From Mycobacteroides sp. CBMA 271 (GTDB lineage: Bacteria > Actinomycetota > Actinomycetes > Mycobacteriales > Mycobacteriaceae), in assembly GCF_009729205.1 (NCBI RefSeq), contig NZ_VTHB01000007.1:1-64000 (forward strand): a DNA stretch of 64,000 nt. The letters run 5' to 3'. The position numbers and the translations under genes were made by a program. Position 1 is the stretch's first letter; each line of letters starts with the position of its first letter. This document shows positions 36,408 through 46,090 of the stretch, piece after piece. The notes under the pieces are model-generated. The model was not told the DNA's origin, made no database searches, and saw only the letters and a list, made by a program, of their open reading frames with translations.

Positions 36408-37385
36408 TCAAGCCTCTTCGAGTAGTTCCGGAGTGACGGCGGATTCGGTGTCGGGGATGCCCTCGGTCTTGGCCTTGCGGTCGGCCATCGACAACAGTCG
36501 CCGGATCCGGCCCGCGACAGCGTCTTTGGTCATGACCGGATCGGCGAGACGGCCCAGCTCCTCTAGGGATGCTTGACGGTGTTCCACGCGCAGCCTTCCG
36601 GCCGCCGAGAGATGGTCGGGCACCGTGTCGCCGAGGATTTCCAACGCCCGCTCCACCCTGGCGGCGGCCGCGACCGCGGCGCGGGCAGACCTACGCAGGT
36701 TCGCGTCGTCGAAGTTGGCGAGCCGGTTGGCGGTCGCCCTCACCTCACGGCGCATCCGGCGCTCTTCCCAGGTCAGCCTGGTGTCCTGGGCGCCCATCCG
36801 GGTGAGCAGCGCACCGATGGCCTCGCCGTCGCGCACCACGACCCGGTCGCTCCCGCGCACCTCCCGCGCCTTGGCGCTCACACCGAGACGTCGGGCCGCA
36901 CCCACCAGTGCCAGCGCGGCTTCCGGACCCGGGCAGCTGACTTCGAGGGCCGAGGAACGTCCGGGCTCGGTCAACGAACCGTGCGCCAGGAAGGCACCCC
37001 GCCACGCGGCCTCGGCATCGGCGATGTTTCCACCGACCACCTGTGCGGGCAGCCCACGCACCGGCCGACCCCGCAAGTCGAGCAGGCCGGTCTGTCGGGC
37101 GAGCGCCTCACCGTCTTTCGCCACGCGCACCACATACCGGGTTGTCTTGCGGATACCGCCCGCCGACAGCACGTGCACCACGGCGCTATAGCCGTACAGA
37201 TCGAAGATGTCCTTGCGCAGGCGCCGCGCGATGCTGCCCTGGTCGACCTCCGCCTCGACGACAACCCGGCCGCTGACGATGTGTAGTCCGCCGGCGAACC
37301 GCAGCAGAGCCGCGACTTCAGCGCGACGGCTGCTGACCTGAGTCACCACCAGGCGGCTCAGTTCGTCCTTGACCTCGGCGGTCAT
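36408..37385 (-). CDS. whiA: WhiA sporulation-type regulator
   Basis: A 325-residue WhiA. The LAGLIDADG-like N-terminal domain includes LLRFAGGLHIVSGRVVVEAE. The C-terminal helix-turn-helix region has EELGRLADPVMTKDAVAGRI. WhiA controls division and differentiation genes in actinobacteria. ATG 37385 overlaps the yvcK stop (ATGA) and gives the conserved opening MTAEVKDELSRLVV; a GTG two codons earlier is less likely. It is the last gene of uvrC-rapZ-yvcK-whiA. Confidence 0.96.
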   Translation of the reverse strand: MTAEVKDELSRLVVTQVSSRRAEVAALLRFAGGLHIVSGRVVVEAEVDQGSIARRLRKDIFDLYGYSAVVHVLSAGGIRKTTRYVVRVAKDGEALARQTGLLDLRGRPVRGLPAQVVGGNIADAEAAWRGAFLAHGSLTEPGRSSALEVSCPGPEAALALVGAARRLGVSAKAREVRGSDRVVVRDGEAIGALLTRMGAQDTRLTWEERRMRREVRATANRLANFDDANLRRSARAAVAAAARVERALEILGDTVPDHLSAAGRLRVEHRQASLEELGRLADPVMTKDAVAGRIRRLLSMADRKAKTEGIPDTESAVTPELLEEA

Positions 37386-38470
37386 CGCCACGTGGCGTCC
37401 CCTCTCTGGGTTTCCTGCTGTGTGTGCCCGCCCCCCGTTGCCAGGCGCACCGTGGATTCGGCGTCTGTGCTCGCGGGCGTTCCTGTCTCCAAGGCCGCGC
37501 CACCTACTAGTACTCGATCCAAGACCGCCGCCAATTTCGCAGGGTCATGTAAATGTGTACCAGGACGCGCAACGTCAGCGAACTGAACTTGCGCATTGAA
37601 CAAGGCGGCCGCCCTGGTCAAGTGGTCACGCTCGGTGTCATCCGCCGTCGCGGATTCGACGACGATGTCGTGCACGGCGAATTCGGGAGCGTGCTGCGAG
37701 AGTACGTGCAAATGACGCTCGGCGGAAAAGCCCGCTGTCTCCCCCGGCTCCGAGACAAGATTCAGGATGAGGGCCTTGCGGGCCCGGGTCTGCTGCAACG
37801 CCGCAAAAAGGTCGGGCACCAACACGTGCGGGATGACGCTGGTGAACCACGATCCAGGTCCGAGAACTACCAGGTCAGCAGCCATGATGGCCTCCACGGC
37901 CTGCCGGGTGGCGGGCGGATCACCCGGGTGCAGCCGCACTCGCCGAACCTTGCCGGGCGTGGTCGCCAATGCCACCTGGCCGCGGATCACCCGGCTCATG
38001 CGCGGGTCGGACTCCAGACCGGAGACATCGGCCTCGATCTGCAACGGGATCGGGCACATGGGCAGCACGCGCCCGGTGATGCCGAGCATGCGTCCCATCT
38101 CGTCGAGTGCGGTGACCGGATCGGCGAGCATGTCGGTAAGCCCGGCCAAGATCAAGTTGCCAATCGGGTGCCCCGCCAACCCGCCACTGCCACCGAGCCG
38201 GTGCTGAATGGCGGTCGCCCACATGCGTCCACGCGGACTGTCGGAGGTGAGTGCGGCCAATGCCATGCGCAGATCGCCGGGTGGCACGATGCCGAGCTCC
38301 GAGCGGATCCGTCCGGATGACCCGCCGTCGTCGGAGACTGTCACCACGGCGGTGATGTCGTGGGTGAGCCGTCGCGCCGCCGAGAGCGTCGCGTACAGCC
38401 CATGCCCGCCACCGAGGGCAACGATGCTGGGTTCCCGTCGCGTGAAGACCTGATCGATGCCGGAATTCAC
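37382..38470 (-). CDS. yvcK: YvcK/CuvA gluconeogenesis factor
   Basis: A 362-residue CofD/YvcK-family protein. IVALGGGHGLYATLSAARRL and VTVSDDGGSSGRIRSELG bind UDP-sugar. In M. tuberculosis the orthologue CuvA supports cell-wall integrity and growth on gluconeogenic carbon sources. The C-terminal ~30 residues are Thr/Gly/Gln-rich. GTG 38470 overlaps the rapZ stop by four bases. Confidence 0.94.
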   Translation of the reverse strand: MNSGIDQVFTRREPSIVALGGGHGLYATLSAARRLTHDITAVVTVSDDGGSSGRIRSELGIVPPGDLRMALAALTSDSPRGRMWATAIQHRLGGSGGLAGHPIGNLILAGLTDMLADPVTALDEMGRMLGITGRVLPMCPIPLQIEADVSGLESDPRMSRVIRGQVALATTPGKVRRVRLHPGDPPATRQAVEAIMAADLVVLGPGSWFTSVIPHVLVPDLFAALQQTRARKALILNLVSEPGETAGFSAERHLHVLSQHAPEFAVHDIVVESATADDTERDHLTRAAALFNAQVQFADVARPGTHLHDPAKLAAVLDRVLVGGAALETGTPASTDAESTVRLATGGGHTQQETQRGDATWR

Positions 38471-39363
38471 TCGCGCCCCAGATCCCGGTGCAGTACGCGC
38501 ACCGCCAGATCTTCATCGGAAATGAGGAGCCTCGTCAGCGCCTCTGAGACGGCGACGCTGCGGTGCTTACCGCCCGTGCAACCCACCGCAATTGTCATGT
38601 AGCGCTTTCCCTCTCGTCGGTAGCCGTCGATCACGAGGTTCAGCAGCCGATGGTAGGTGCCCAAGAACTCGTCCGCGCCGGGTTGGCCCAATACGTACTG
38701 ACTGACCGCCGGATGCTGCCCGGTATGCGGTCGCAGCTCGTCCACCCAATGCGGGTTGGGCAAGAATCGGACGTCGACGACCATGTCGGCGTCCATCGGC
38801 AGCCCATACTTGAATCCGAAGGATTCGACGGTGACGCTGAGCAGCGCCACCGTCTCGGTACTGAAGGCACGCTCGATGGCGGCGCGCAACGCGGGCACCG
38901 GTAGCGACGAGGTGTCGATAACCAGATCGGCCGAGGCCCGGATGGGTGAGAGCAGGGCGCGTTCAGCGGCGATGCCCTCGGCGAGTGTCTGCCCACCCTG
39001 CAGGGGGTGGCTGCGCCGGTTCTGCTCATAGCGGCGCACCAGACTTTCGTCTGATGCCTCCAGGAACAGCACGCGCGGACTGATCCCCCGGGTAGCCAAG
39101 TCGGCACGCACCGACTCCAGGTCACCGGTGAAGCCTCGGGACCGCACATCCATCACCACCGCCAATTGGGTGATCCGTGAACCGGCCGCCAGACCCAGAT
39201 CAACCATGCGGGTGATCAGTTCGGGCGGCAGGTTGTCCGCGACGTACCAACCGAGGTCCTCGAGCACCTTGGCTGTGGTGCCGCGTCCCGCGCCCGATAG
39301 GCCCGTGACCAGGACGACGTCGATTTCGGCGTTCGCGGTCTCACTAGGCGGATGGAGTGTCAT
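38467..39363 (-). CDS. rapZ: RapZ-like P-loop nucleotidase
   Basis: A 298-residue RapZ/YvcJ-family protein. The P-loop is VTGLSGAGRGTTAKVLED, with Arg in place of the usual Lys of GxGK. Further motifs are VMDVRSRGF, RFLPNPHWVDELRPHTG and AVGCTGGKHRSV. In E. coli RapZ controls glmS through small RNAs; in Gram-positives the role is less defined. ATG 39363 is chosen as start, overlapping the uvrC end by 20 bp, which matches the ~300-residue mycobacterial protein. ATG 39372 is an alternative. Confidence 0.92.
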   Translation of the reverse strand: MTLHPPSETANAEIDVVLVTGLSGAGRGTTAKVLEDLGWYVADNLPPELITRMVDLGLAAGSRITQLAVVMDVRSRGFTGDLESVRADLATRGISPRVLFLEASDESLVRRYEQNRRSHPLQGGQTLAEGIAAERALLSPIRASADLVIDTSSLPVPALRAAIERAFSTETVALLSVTVESFGFKYGLPMDADMVVDVRFLPNPHWVDELRPHTGQHPAVSQYVLGQPGADEFLGTYHRLLNLVIDGYRREGKRYMTIAVGCTGGKHRSVAVSEALTRLLISDEDLAVRVLHRDLGRE

Positions 39364-41437
39364 CGACTCCATTTTCGACCATGACGGGCTGTGGTGCGTC
39401 GGTTGCATGAGAAGTAGCACCAGAAACCGCGTCCGACTTGCCGGGGCCGACGAGTGCCTCACGGACCGCAAGCGCGGTGGCCGAGCCAATCCCCGGCACC
39501 GCCGTGATCTCCTCGACGCTGGCCTTCTTGAGCTGTGCCACCGAACCGAAATGAGAAACGAGGGCCGCCCGCCGGGTCTCCCCCAACCCCGGTATGCCGT
39601 CGAGCACCGAGGCCGTCATCCGCCGGGACCGCTTGCTGCGGTGGAAGGTGATCGCGAACCTGTGTGCCTCGTCGCGGACCCGCTGTAGCAGGTACAGCGC
39701 CTCACTGGTTCGGGGCAGGATCACCGGATCAGGCTCGCCCGGCACCCACACCTCTTCGAGCCGCTTCGCCAGGCCAATCACGGCGACATCGGTGACCCCC
39801 AGCTCGCTCAGCTCCGCGGCGGCGGCGTTAGCCTGCGGGGCGCCACCATCGACCACGAAAAGGTTTGGCGGATAGGCGAACTTACGCGAGCGCCCTTCCG
39901 GAGCCGCCACGCCGGCGACATTAAACGCAGGAGCCGCAACGCCGGCGATATCTGATTCAGTAGCGGCGTCCTTCAGGCCCTGCTGATCCTGCACATGCCG
40001 GGCGAATCGGCGTCGGGTGACCTCCGCGATGGAGGCGACGTCATCGGAGCGACCACCGCCCGCTGCTTCTTTAATGCTGTAGTGGCGGTAGTCGGACCGG
40101 CGGGACAGGCCGTCCTCGAAGACGACCAGCGAGGCCACCACATCCGTGCCCTGCACATGGCTGATATCAATGCACTCGATGCGCAGCGGTGCCTGCTCCA
40201 GACCGAGTGCATCCTGAAGTTCCTGTAGCGCAGCAGATCTCGTGGTGAGATCGCCGGCCCGTTTCAGCTTGTGCTGAGTCAGGGCTTCCTTGGCGTTGCG
40301 CTCAACCGTTTCCGCGAGCGCCTTCTTGTCGCCGCGCTGCGGGACGCGCAAGCTAACCCGTGAACCCCGCAGACCGGTCAGCCACGAGCTCATTCCCTCC
40401 GCGTCACGCGGCAGCGCCGGCACCAGAACCTCACGCGGGACAGGAGCAAGATCCGTGTCCATCTCGGTATCGGCAACATGGACAAGGTCGGCCTGGTCGC
40501 CGTAGAACTGAGTGAGGAACTGCTCCACCAGCCCCTCAAGATCTGAATCGCCTGGGTCACCTGTCTTTTCAACGATCCAGCCACGTTGACCGCGCACCCG
40601 ACCGCCACGCACATGGAACACCTGCACGGCCGCTTCCAGCTCTTCATCGGCGAAGGCCACCACGTCAGCGTCGGTGCCATCGCCGAACACCACGGTCTGG
40701 CGTTCCAGCGCACGCTGCAGTGCCGAGATGTTGTCCCGCAGTCGTGCGGCCCGCTCGAAATCGAGTTTCTTGGCAGCGTGGTTCATTTCACGTTCCATGT
40801 CGCGCGCCAGCTTGTCGGTCTTGCCCGCCAGGAAGTCGCAGAAATCAAGCACGATCTCGCGGTGCTCTTCGGCGCTCACCCGCCCAATACAAGGCGCCGA
40901 ACACTTCTCGATGTAACCCAGCAGACATGGCCGGTCAATTTGCTTGTGCCGCTTAAACACCCCGTTGGAACAGGTGCGCGCCGGGAATACCCGGGTGAGC
41001 AGATCCAGGGTTTCCCGGATGGCCCATGCATGGGAATACGGTCCGAAGTAGCGCACTCCCTTGCGGCGGGGGCCGCGGTACACGAACAGGCGCGGGTACT
41101 CCTCGTTGAGAGTGACGGCCAGCACCGGATACGACTTGTCGTCGCGGTAGCGGACATTGAAACGCGGATCGAACTCCTTGATCCAGTTGTATTCCAGTTG
41201 CAGGGCTTCGACCTCGGTGCCCACCACAGTCCACTCGACACTGCCCGCGGTGGTGACCATCTGGCGCGTGCGCGGGTGCAGGCTCGCGACATCAGCGAAG
41301 TATGAGGTGAGCCGGCTACGAAGGCTCTTGGCTTTGCCGACGTAGATGACCCGTCCGTGCGGATCGCGGAATCGATAGACACCGGGCTCGACGGGTATCG
41401 AGCCGGGAGCCGGTCGATAAGTCGAGGGGTCGGGCAC
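39344..41437 (-). CDS. uvrC: UvrC excinuclease subunit
   Basis: A 697-residue UvrC. The N-terminal GIY-YIG nuclease has GVYRFRDPHGRVIYVGKAKS. The UVR motif binding UvrB is in EMNHAAKKLDFERAARLRD. The RNase H-like 5' nuclease has CIDISHVQGTDVVASLVVF, and the C-terminal helix-hairpin-helix pair includes LDGIPGLGETRRAALVSHFG. It makes both incisions in nucleotide excision repair. The C-terminal domain has a short internal duplication (AGVAAP twice, 10 residues apart). GTG start at 41437. It leads the four-gene minus-strand operon. Confidence 0.97.
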   Translation of the reverse strand: MPDPSTYRPAPGSIPVEPGVYRFRDPHGRVIYVGKAKSLRSRLTSYFADVASLHPRTRQMVTTAGSVEWTVVGTEVEALQLEYNWIKEFDPRFNVRYRDDKSYPVLAVTLNEEYPRLFVYRGPRRKGVRYFGPYSHAWAIRETLDLLTRVFPARTCSNGVFKRHKQIDRPCLLGYIEKCSAPCIGRVSAEEHREIVLDFCDFLAGKTDKLARDMEREMNHAAKKLDFERAARLRDNISALQRALERQTVVFGDGTDADVVAFADEELEAAVQVFHVRGGRVRGQRGWIVEKTGDPGDSDLEGLVEQFLTQFYGDQADLVHVADTEMDTDLAPVPREVLVPALPRDAEGMSSWLTGLRGSRVSLRVPQRGDKKALAETVERNAKEALTQHKLKRAGDLTTRSAALQELQDALGLEQAPLRIECIDISHVQGTDVVASLVVFEDGLSRRSDYRHYSIKEAAGGGRSDDVASIAEVTRRRFARHVQDQQGLKDAATESDIAGVAAPAFNVAGVAAPEGRSRKFAYPPNLFVVDGGAPQANAAAAELSELGVTDVAVIGLAKRLEEVWVPGEPDPVILPRTSEALYLLQRVRDEAHRFAITFHRSKRSRRMTASVLDGIPGLGETRRAALVSHFGSVAQLKKASVEEITAVPGIGSATALAVREALVGPGKSDAVSGATSHATDAPQPVMVENGVDDTPSA
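39900..39951. repeat. Short direct repeat inside uvrC
   Basis: Two 22-bp copies starting at 39900 and 39930, differing at two positions, with a 30-bp period. They encode AGVAAPAFNV and AGVAAPEGRS in a linker before VVDGGAPQ of the nuclease domain. The period is a multiple of three, so the frame is preserved. Confidence 0.75.
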
Positions 41438-41513
41438 GCATCCAGGCTAGTCGGGTGGTCTGACTGTAAAACTCGATACGCTGTCCGCCTTGAAACAACC
41501 GGGGAGGTATGGG

Positions 41514-42314
41514 GTGGCTACACGATGGCTTCGGACGATCCTGGCGCTGACATTTCCACTTTTCGCGCTGTTCGTATCGGCCGGATCCGCGCACGCGGAT
41601 CTGGACGGTGACCTCGATGCGCTGGTCTCCCAGATCGTTTCGAACGACGACCAGCAGGGCCAGCTGGCCAGGGAGCTTCGCCAGATAAACTCCCAGCTGG
41701 CGGACCTGGAGAACCAGATGGTCGAACACAACAAACGGGTTGCCGACCACAGCCGTCGCGTAAGGGAACACAACGCGAATCAGCCGGCATGCCGAAGCAC
41801 GTCCGATTCACCGTGTGCCGAATGGCTGGCCGAAGCCCAAGCCCTCAACGACGAGCGCGATCAGCTCCGCGCCGAAGGGCAACAGATCGCCACCGAAAAC
41901 GATCGGGCGCGAGGCCAAGGGCAGGGGATCGTCGATCAACTCGCACAACTGAAACAGGAGCGCGAGCGACTGGAAACGGAACGAACGCGGCTGCAGATCA
42001 GCAAGGTCTTCCTCGTCGGCACCCTCGCACAAGCGCGACAGAAAGTTCCGCAGGACTGGGGCGCACCGAGCGTTGTCGACAGCGGCGTGGGCGTCCGTTG
42101 GGTGGACCCGCACAATCCCGACGGGAACTCCATCCGCATCAACCGCGCCACGCCCGAATCATCGAGCACGGCACAACATGTGGATCACGTGCGAATCATT
42201 GCCGGCGACAATGTGATTGGAATTGGCGGCAAAAAGCTTCCGAATGATCGGGGTGCCGAGGCGTCCGTACCGTTGTCGGACTGGACGACGTGGCATAGCT
42301 GGGATCGCCCCTAA
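41514..42314 (+). CDS. Exported coiled-coil protein
   Basis: A 266-residue exported protein. The signal peptide is TRWLRTILALTFPLFALF then VSAGSAHA, with cleavage near residue 29. Residues 35-165 are strongly heptad-patterned (QGQLARELRQINSQLADLEN; LAQLKQERERLETERTRLQI), interrupted by a Cys pair in QPACRSTSDSPCAEW. The C-terminal ~90 residues are a small soluble domain. GTG 41514 is the start because GGGGAGG lies 6 bases upstream. The coiled coil with two cysteines resembles NlpC/P60-associated or Rpf-interacting scaffolds in layout only; no catalytic domain is present. Confidence 0.78.
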   Translation: MATRWLRTILALTFPLFALFVSAGSAHADLDGDLDALVSQIVSNDDQQGQLARELRQINSQLADLENQMVEHNKRVADHSRRVREHNANQPACRSTSDSPCAEWLAEAQALNDERDQLRAEGQQIATENDRARGQGQGIVDQLAQLKQERERLETERTRLQISKVFLVGTLAQARQKVPQDWGAPSVVDSGVGVRWVDPHNPDGNSIRINRATPESSSTAQHVDHVRIIAGDNVIGIGGKKLPNDRGAEASVPLSDWTTWHSWDRP

Positions 42315-42372
42315 GACCATGATCCGCTACCCTCAGGGGGTACCTCAACGACGAGGCGAAGGAGCGATAACG

Positions 42373-42681
42373 GTGCGTAGATTACCTGCATGGTTGGTTC
42401 CGGCACTGCTCGCCGCGGCGGCATGTCTCTCCCTCACCACCGCGATACACGCCTTGGCCAGGCCGTCGAATGATGCCGACGCCGTGATCAACAGCTTGCG
42501 GGCCAGCGGTTACCGCGTGACCGTGACGAGGGTCGGGTCTGGACATCCGGACAACTGCACCGTGCAGTCGGTTAATCAGCAGTCGCCAGTCTCCAACGTG
42601 GCCAGTGCGCGCGATATGCGCAACAGGCCAACCTCGGTTCCCGTCTCCACCAAGGTCGCTCACGTCACGCTCGCGTGCTGA
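42373..42681 (+). CDS. Small exported protein
   Basis: A 102-residue protein with an N-terminal hydrophobic segment (RLPAWLVPALLAAAACLSLT), then a compact domain DADAVINSLRASGYRVTVTR. Two cysteines (NCTVQSV and the C-terminal residue) may form a disulfide. The pattern of a helix followed by a GY-strand recalls PASTA-type repeats, but I cannot confirm this. GTG 42373 is the start, with GGAG 8 bases upstream. It lies 58 bp after the coiled-coil gene. Confidence 0.65.
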   Translation: MRRLPAWLVPALLAAAACLSLTTAIHALARPSNDADAVINSLRASGYRVTVTRVGSGHPDNCTVQSVNQQSPVSNVASARDMRNRPTSVPVSTKVAHVTLAC

Positions 42682-42697
42682 CAGATAGGACGAATTG

Positions 42698-43333
42698 ATG
42701 AGATTCAGCGTTAACTCCTTAGCAGCCGCCCTGGTTTCGATGAGCACGATCGTGGTGTCCCCCGCAATCGCCGCTGCCGACCCCGACGCCCCAACGCCGT
42801 CACCAGACTCTGAAACCGCCACTCGCACAGCGATACTTCCGGTCTTCCCGCACGAGGGCGTTCGCGTCCGGACCGGGAAACCCGGGGAGCTGCTCACGAT
42901 CCAGCTACCCAATGACACTGCTCTGATGCCCGCGGCGTGGGGGCCTGACGGCGAGGCCACCTACGGATCAGCGGACACCGACGTCACCGTCACGCCACTG
43001 GTGGACGGCGGCGAATACTTCACGATCGTAAAGAAGAACCCGTCCGAATCGTTCGTGTACGACTTGCACCTCGGACTGCCCGCGGGCACGCATTGGGTGC
43101 GCCACGACACCACCCTGCTCATCGAATCCGATGGCGCCGGACCCAATCAGCCGTCGCTGCTGGTCGGAATGTTCGCATCGCCCACCGTGACCAACGCCAA
43201 CGGCACCACGATTCCCTTGACCGTCCAGATCGACCCCAGTGGCGAGGTGGAGCTCTCCGGCCGCAGTCCGGAACTCGCCAACACGCCCGTGGAGATCGGA
43301 TTCTCCTACCATCCGGTGGACACAACGCGGTAG
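42698..43333 (+). CDS. Exported hypothetical protein
   Basis: A 211-residue exported protein. The signal peptide is FSVNSLAAALVSMSTIVVSP then AIAAADP, with cleavage near residue 27. The mature part is predicted beta-rich (LTIQLPNDTALMPAAWGPDG; YFTIVKKNPSESFVYDLHLG; TIPLTVQIDPSGEVELSG), probably an immunoglobulin-like or jelly-roll domain. No cysteines or catalytic motifs are seen. ATG 42698 follows AGGA; a TTG directly before it is less likely. I do not recognise the family. Confidence 0.72.
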   Translation: MRFSVNSLAAALVSMSTIVVSPAIAAADPDAPTPSPDSETATRTAILPVFPHEGVRVRTGKPGELLTIQLPNDTALMPAAWGPDGEATYGSADTDVTVTPLVDGGEYFTIVKKNPSESFVYDLHLGLPAGTHWVRHDTTLLIESDGAGPNQPSLLVGMFASPTVTNANGTTIPLTVQIDPSGEVELSGRSPELANTPVEIGFSYHPVDTTR

Positions 43334-43352
43334 GCGCTAACGTCATGGAACT

Positions 43353-45308
43353 GTGAGGACTCCGACGAGACCATTGGCCTTGCCGCTAGCCCTAGCCTCG
43401 ATCGTTCTTCTTGCCGCCGCAGGCTGCTCAACCGATCACGCGGCACGCCACGGCGCCGGGTCAGAACCGTGCAGCATCGTCTCCAACGGCACTCCGGTGA
43501 CGAAAAGCGCTGTCGCCGGCACCACCACTGAGCGCAATATCTCCACTAATCCCGAGGTGGCCACCGGCTATCGCACAGGAATGGCGGCCGTGCGCACCGC
43601 AAGTTATGGCGTCGCAACCGCCAACCCGCTGGCCACTCAGGCCGCCTGCCGGGTGCTGCGCAACGGCGGCTCGGCCGCGGATGCCCTCGTCGCCGCGCAG
43701 GCCGTCCTCGGACTGGTCGAACCGCAATCCTCCGGGATCGGCGGCGGCGGCTTCCTCGTGTATTACGACGCCGGCACAGGCACGGTCGAGGCCTACGACG
43801 GTCGCGAGATTGCCCCCGCCGCGGCCACCGAGAATTACTTGCGCTGGATCGACGATGCCAACAGAACACACCCCCTGCCCGACGCGCGGTCATCGGGCCG
43901 TTCGATCGGCGTGCCCGGAATCCTTCGCATGCTCCACGACGCGCATGCCGAGCACGGCACCGCGCGATGGCGTGACTTGTTCACTCCGGCAGTCCAGTTG
44001 GCCGATGAAGGCTTCGAAATCAGTCCGCGGCTTGCCGCCGCGATTGCGGATTCAGCCGCCAGCCTTTCCGCTGACCAGGAAGCTGGCACGTACTTCCTCA
44101 ATTCTGATGGATCCGCCAAACCAGCCGGGACCAAGCTCACCAACCCCGCGTACGCGAAGACCCTGGGCGCCATTGCCAGCGACGGACCCGACGGCTTCTA
44201 CAAGGGGGCGATCGCCGAGGACATCGTCGCTGCTGCGGGAGACACGTCGGCTGGACGCACCCCGAGCCTGATGACGGCCGCCGACCTGTCCGCGTATACC
44301 GCCACGAAGCGCGACCCGTTGTGCACCACCTATCGCGACCACGAGATCTGTGGGATGCCAGCACCATCGTCGGGCGGGATCGCCGTCGCCGCCACCCTGG
44401 GCATCCTGCAGAACTTTCCGATGACCTCCTACCGGCCCGCCGATATCGACCTCGACGGCGGCAGGCCGACGGTAAACGGTGTGCACTACATAGCCGAGGC
44501 CGAACGGCTGGCCTACGCGGACCGCGACAAGTACGTCGCCGACACCGATTTTGTTGCACTACCTGGCAATTCACCGGAAGCACTGCTCAATCCGACGTAC
44601 CTCGCCGGACGGGCCAAGTTGATCTCCGGTGAGAAGACGATGGGCACCGCCAAGCCCGGCGAATTCAACATCCCCAGATCGGATGCGGTCTCCACCCCCG
44701 AGCACGGCACCAGCCAGGTCACTGTCGTGGACGCACGCGGCAACGCGGCATCGCTCACCACCACCGTCGAATCCGCGTTCGGCTCCTTCCACATGGTGGA
44801 CGGCTTCATCCTCAACAACCAGCTCACCGACTTCTCCGCCGAGCCGGTGGGTAAGGACGGACTTCCGGTTGCCAATCGGCTGCAACCGGGCAAACGGCCA
44901 CGTAGCTCCATGGCCCCCACCCTGGTCTTCGAACGCGCGGAGTCCGGTAAGCGCGGCGCACTGCTGCTCGCGGTCGGGTCACCGGGTGGCGCGGTAATCA
45001 TCCAGTTTGTGGTGAAAACCCTTGTTGGCATCCTGGATTGGGGGCTGGACCCGCAGCAGGCGGTGTCGACGGTGGACTTCGGGGCCAACAACTCCCCCAA
45101 GACCAACGTCGGTGGTGAGCATCCCGACGTCGATGCCCGCGACAACGGAGCCAATGATCCACTGGTTCAAGGGTTGCGTAAACGCGGCCACACCGTCGAC
45201 CTGGCCGATCAGTCCAGCGGTCTGTCCGCGCTGGTACGGCGGGGGCAGGGATGGATCGGCGGCGCTGATCCGCGCCGTGAAGGCCTTGTCATGGGCGATA
45301 CGGGCTAG
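43353..45308 (+). CDS. ggt: Gamma-glutamyltranspeptidase lipoprotein
   Basis: A 651-residue GGT. The lipoprotein signal ends LAAAGCS (Cys25). The large-subunit region has GGSAADALVAAQAVLGLVEP and SSGIGGGGFLVYYDA. Autocleavage is expected before Thr453 in PEHGTSQVTVVD, which becomes the N-terminal nucleophile of the small subunit. The C-terminal half has RPRSSMAPTLVF and GSPGGAVIIQFV. It hydrolyses gamma-glutamyl bonds (glutathione, gamma-glutamyl peptides) outside the membrane. GTG start at 43353. The acidic substrate-binding and SSGG (339-342) positions are intact. Confidence 0.93.
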   Translation: MRTPTRPLALPLALASIVLLAAAGCSTDHAARHGAGSEPCSIVSNGTPVTKSAVAGTTTERNISTNPEVATGYRTGMAAVRTASYGVATANPLATQAACRVLRNGGSAADALVAAQAVLGLVEPQSSGIGGGGFLVYYDAGTGTVEAYDGREIAPAAATENYLRWIDDANRTHPLPDARSSGRSIGVPGILRMLHDAHAEHGTARWRDLFTPAVQLADEGFEISPRLAAAIADSAASLSADQEAGTYFLNSDGSAKPAGTKLTNPAYAKTLGAIASDGPDGFYKGAIAEDIVAAAGDTSAGRTPSLMTAADLSAYTATKRDPLCTTYRDHEICGMPAPSSGGIAVAATLGILQNFPMTSYRPADIDLDGGRPTVNGVHYIAEAERLAYADRDKYVADTDFVALPGNSPEALLNPTYLAGRAKLISGEKTMGTAKPGEFNIPRSDAVSTPEHGTSQVTVVDARGNAASLTTTVESAFGSFHMVDGFILNNQLTDFSAEPVGKDGLPVANRLQPGKRPRSSMAPTLVFERAESGKRGALLLAVGSPGGAVIIQFVVKTLVGILDWGLDPQQAVSTVDFGANNSPKTNVGGEHPDVDARDNGANDPLVQGLRKRGHTVDLADQSSGLSALVRRGQGWIGGADPRREGLVMGDTG

Positions 45309-45316
45309 CGCGGAAG

Positions 45317-46090
45317 TCAGCCCAGCTCGCTCGGGCCGGAACCGTCTATCGCGCCGGCACGCGAGGTGTCCTTGAGGGACACACCGGAGCGGCCCAGGCG
45401 CCGTGCGCCACTAACCAGTCCCACCGCGATGTGTGCGGCCTCCCGGTAACTCAGCCCGTCGGGCGGGTGGATGTTGGAGATGCAATTGCGGTCGGCGTCG
45501 GTACAACCCGGTCGGGGCAGATGCGTGAGATAGATGCCGAGACTGTCGACGACACTGAGCCCGGGCCGCTCACCGATGATGACGATCAGTGTGCGGTACC
45601 GCCCTTGCGCTGCGATATGGTCGCCCAGCGCCACCCGGGCCTGCGTGGCGATCACCGGCGCCGCCAGGGTGTAGGAGTCGGCGAACTGCCGGACAAGCTC
45701 ACGGACCAGTGAGACACCATGGCGCATAAGGGCTGTGGGAGACAGGCCGTCCGCGAGCACGAATCCGATATCCGATCCATCGCGCGGCACCGCGGACAAG
45801 TCGGAGGGCAACCTCCCGAGATCCGGCCTGCGTAAATACTCTTCACGAGAACCCGCCTGACTAGTGACCACCGCGGGTCTTCCCAGCCCGATACCGGCGA
45901 CCTCGACGGCGAGACGGTCCGCGTCCAAGGGCACGTGCACGGCATCACGGGCGGCCGCATGAGCCGCAGCCAAGTCCAGCACGTCCCTGGTATGCAGCGC
46001 ATTGCCCGCCCGGTCCAAACCGATGCGGGCCTGGGTGTTCAGGCGCAGTTCACTCCAAAACTTTTGGCGGGCAACATCACCTGTCGTCAC
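45317..46090 (-). CDS. eutC: Ethanolamine ammonia-lyase small subunit
   Basis: A 257-residue EutC. DVLDLAAAHAAARDAVHVPL, FVLADGLSPTALMRHG, VIIGERPGLSVVDSLGIYLT and NCISNIHPPDGLSYREAAHI are characteristic and contribute to cobalamin binding. With EutB it forms the adenosylcobalamin-dependent enzyme that converts ethanolamine to acetaldehyde and ammonia. GTG 46090 overlaps the eutB stop by four bases. It is the last gene of the operon, converging with ggt. Confidence 0.95.
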   Translation of the reverse strand: MTTGDVARQKFWSELRLNTQARIGLDRAGNALHTRDVLDLAAAHAAARDAVHVPLDADRLAVEVAGIGLGRPAVVTSQAGSREEYLRRPDLGRLPSDLSAVPRDGSDIGFVLADGLSPTALMRHGVSLVRELVRQFADSYTLAAPVIATQARVALGDHIAAQGRYRTLIVIIGERPGLSVVDSLGIYLTHLPRPGCTDADRNCISNIHPPDGLSYREAAHIAVGLVSGARRLGRSGVSLKDTSRAGAIDGSGPSELG

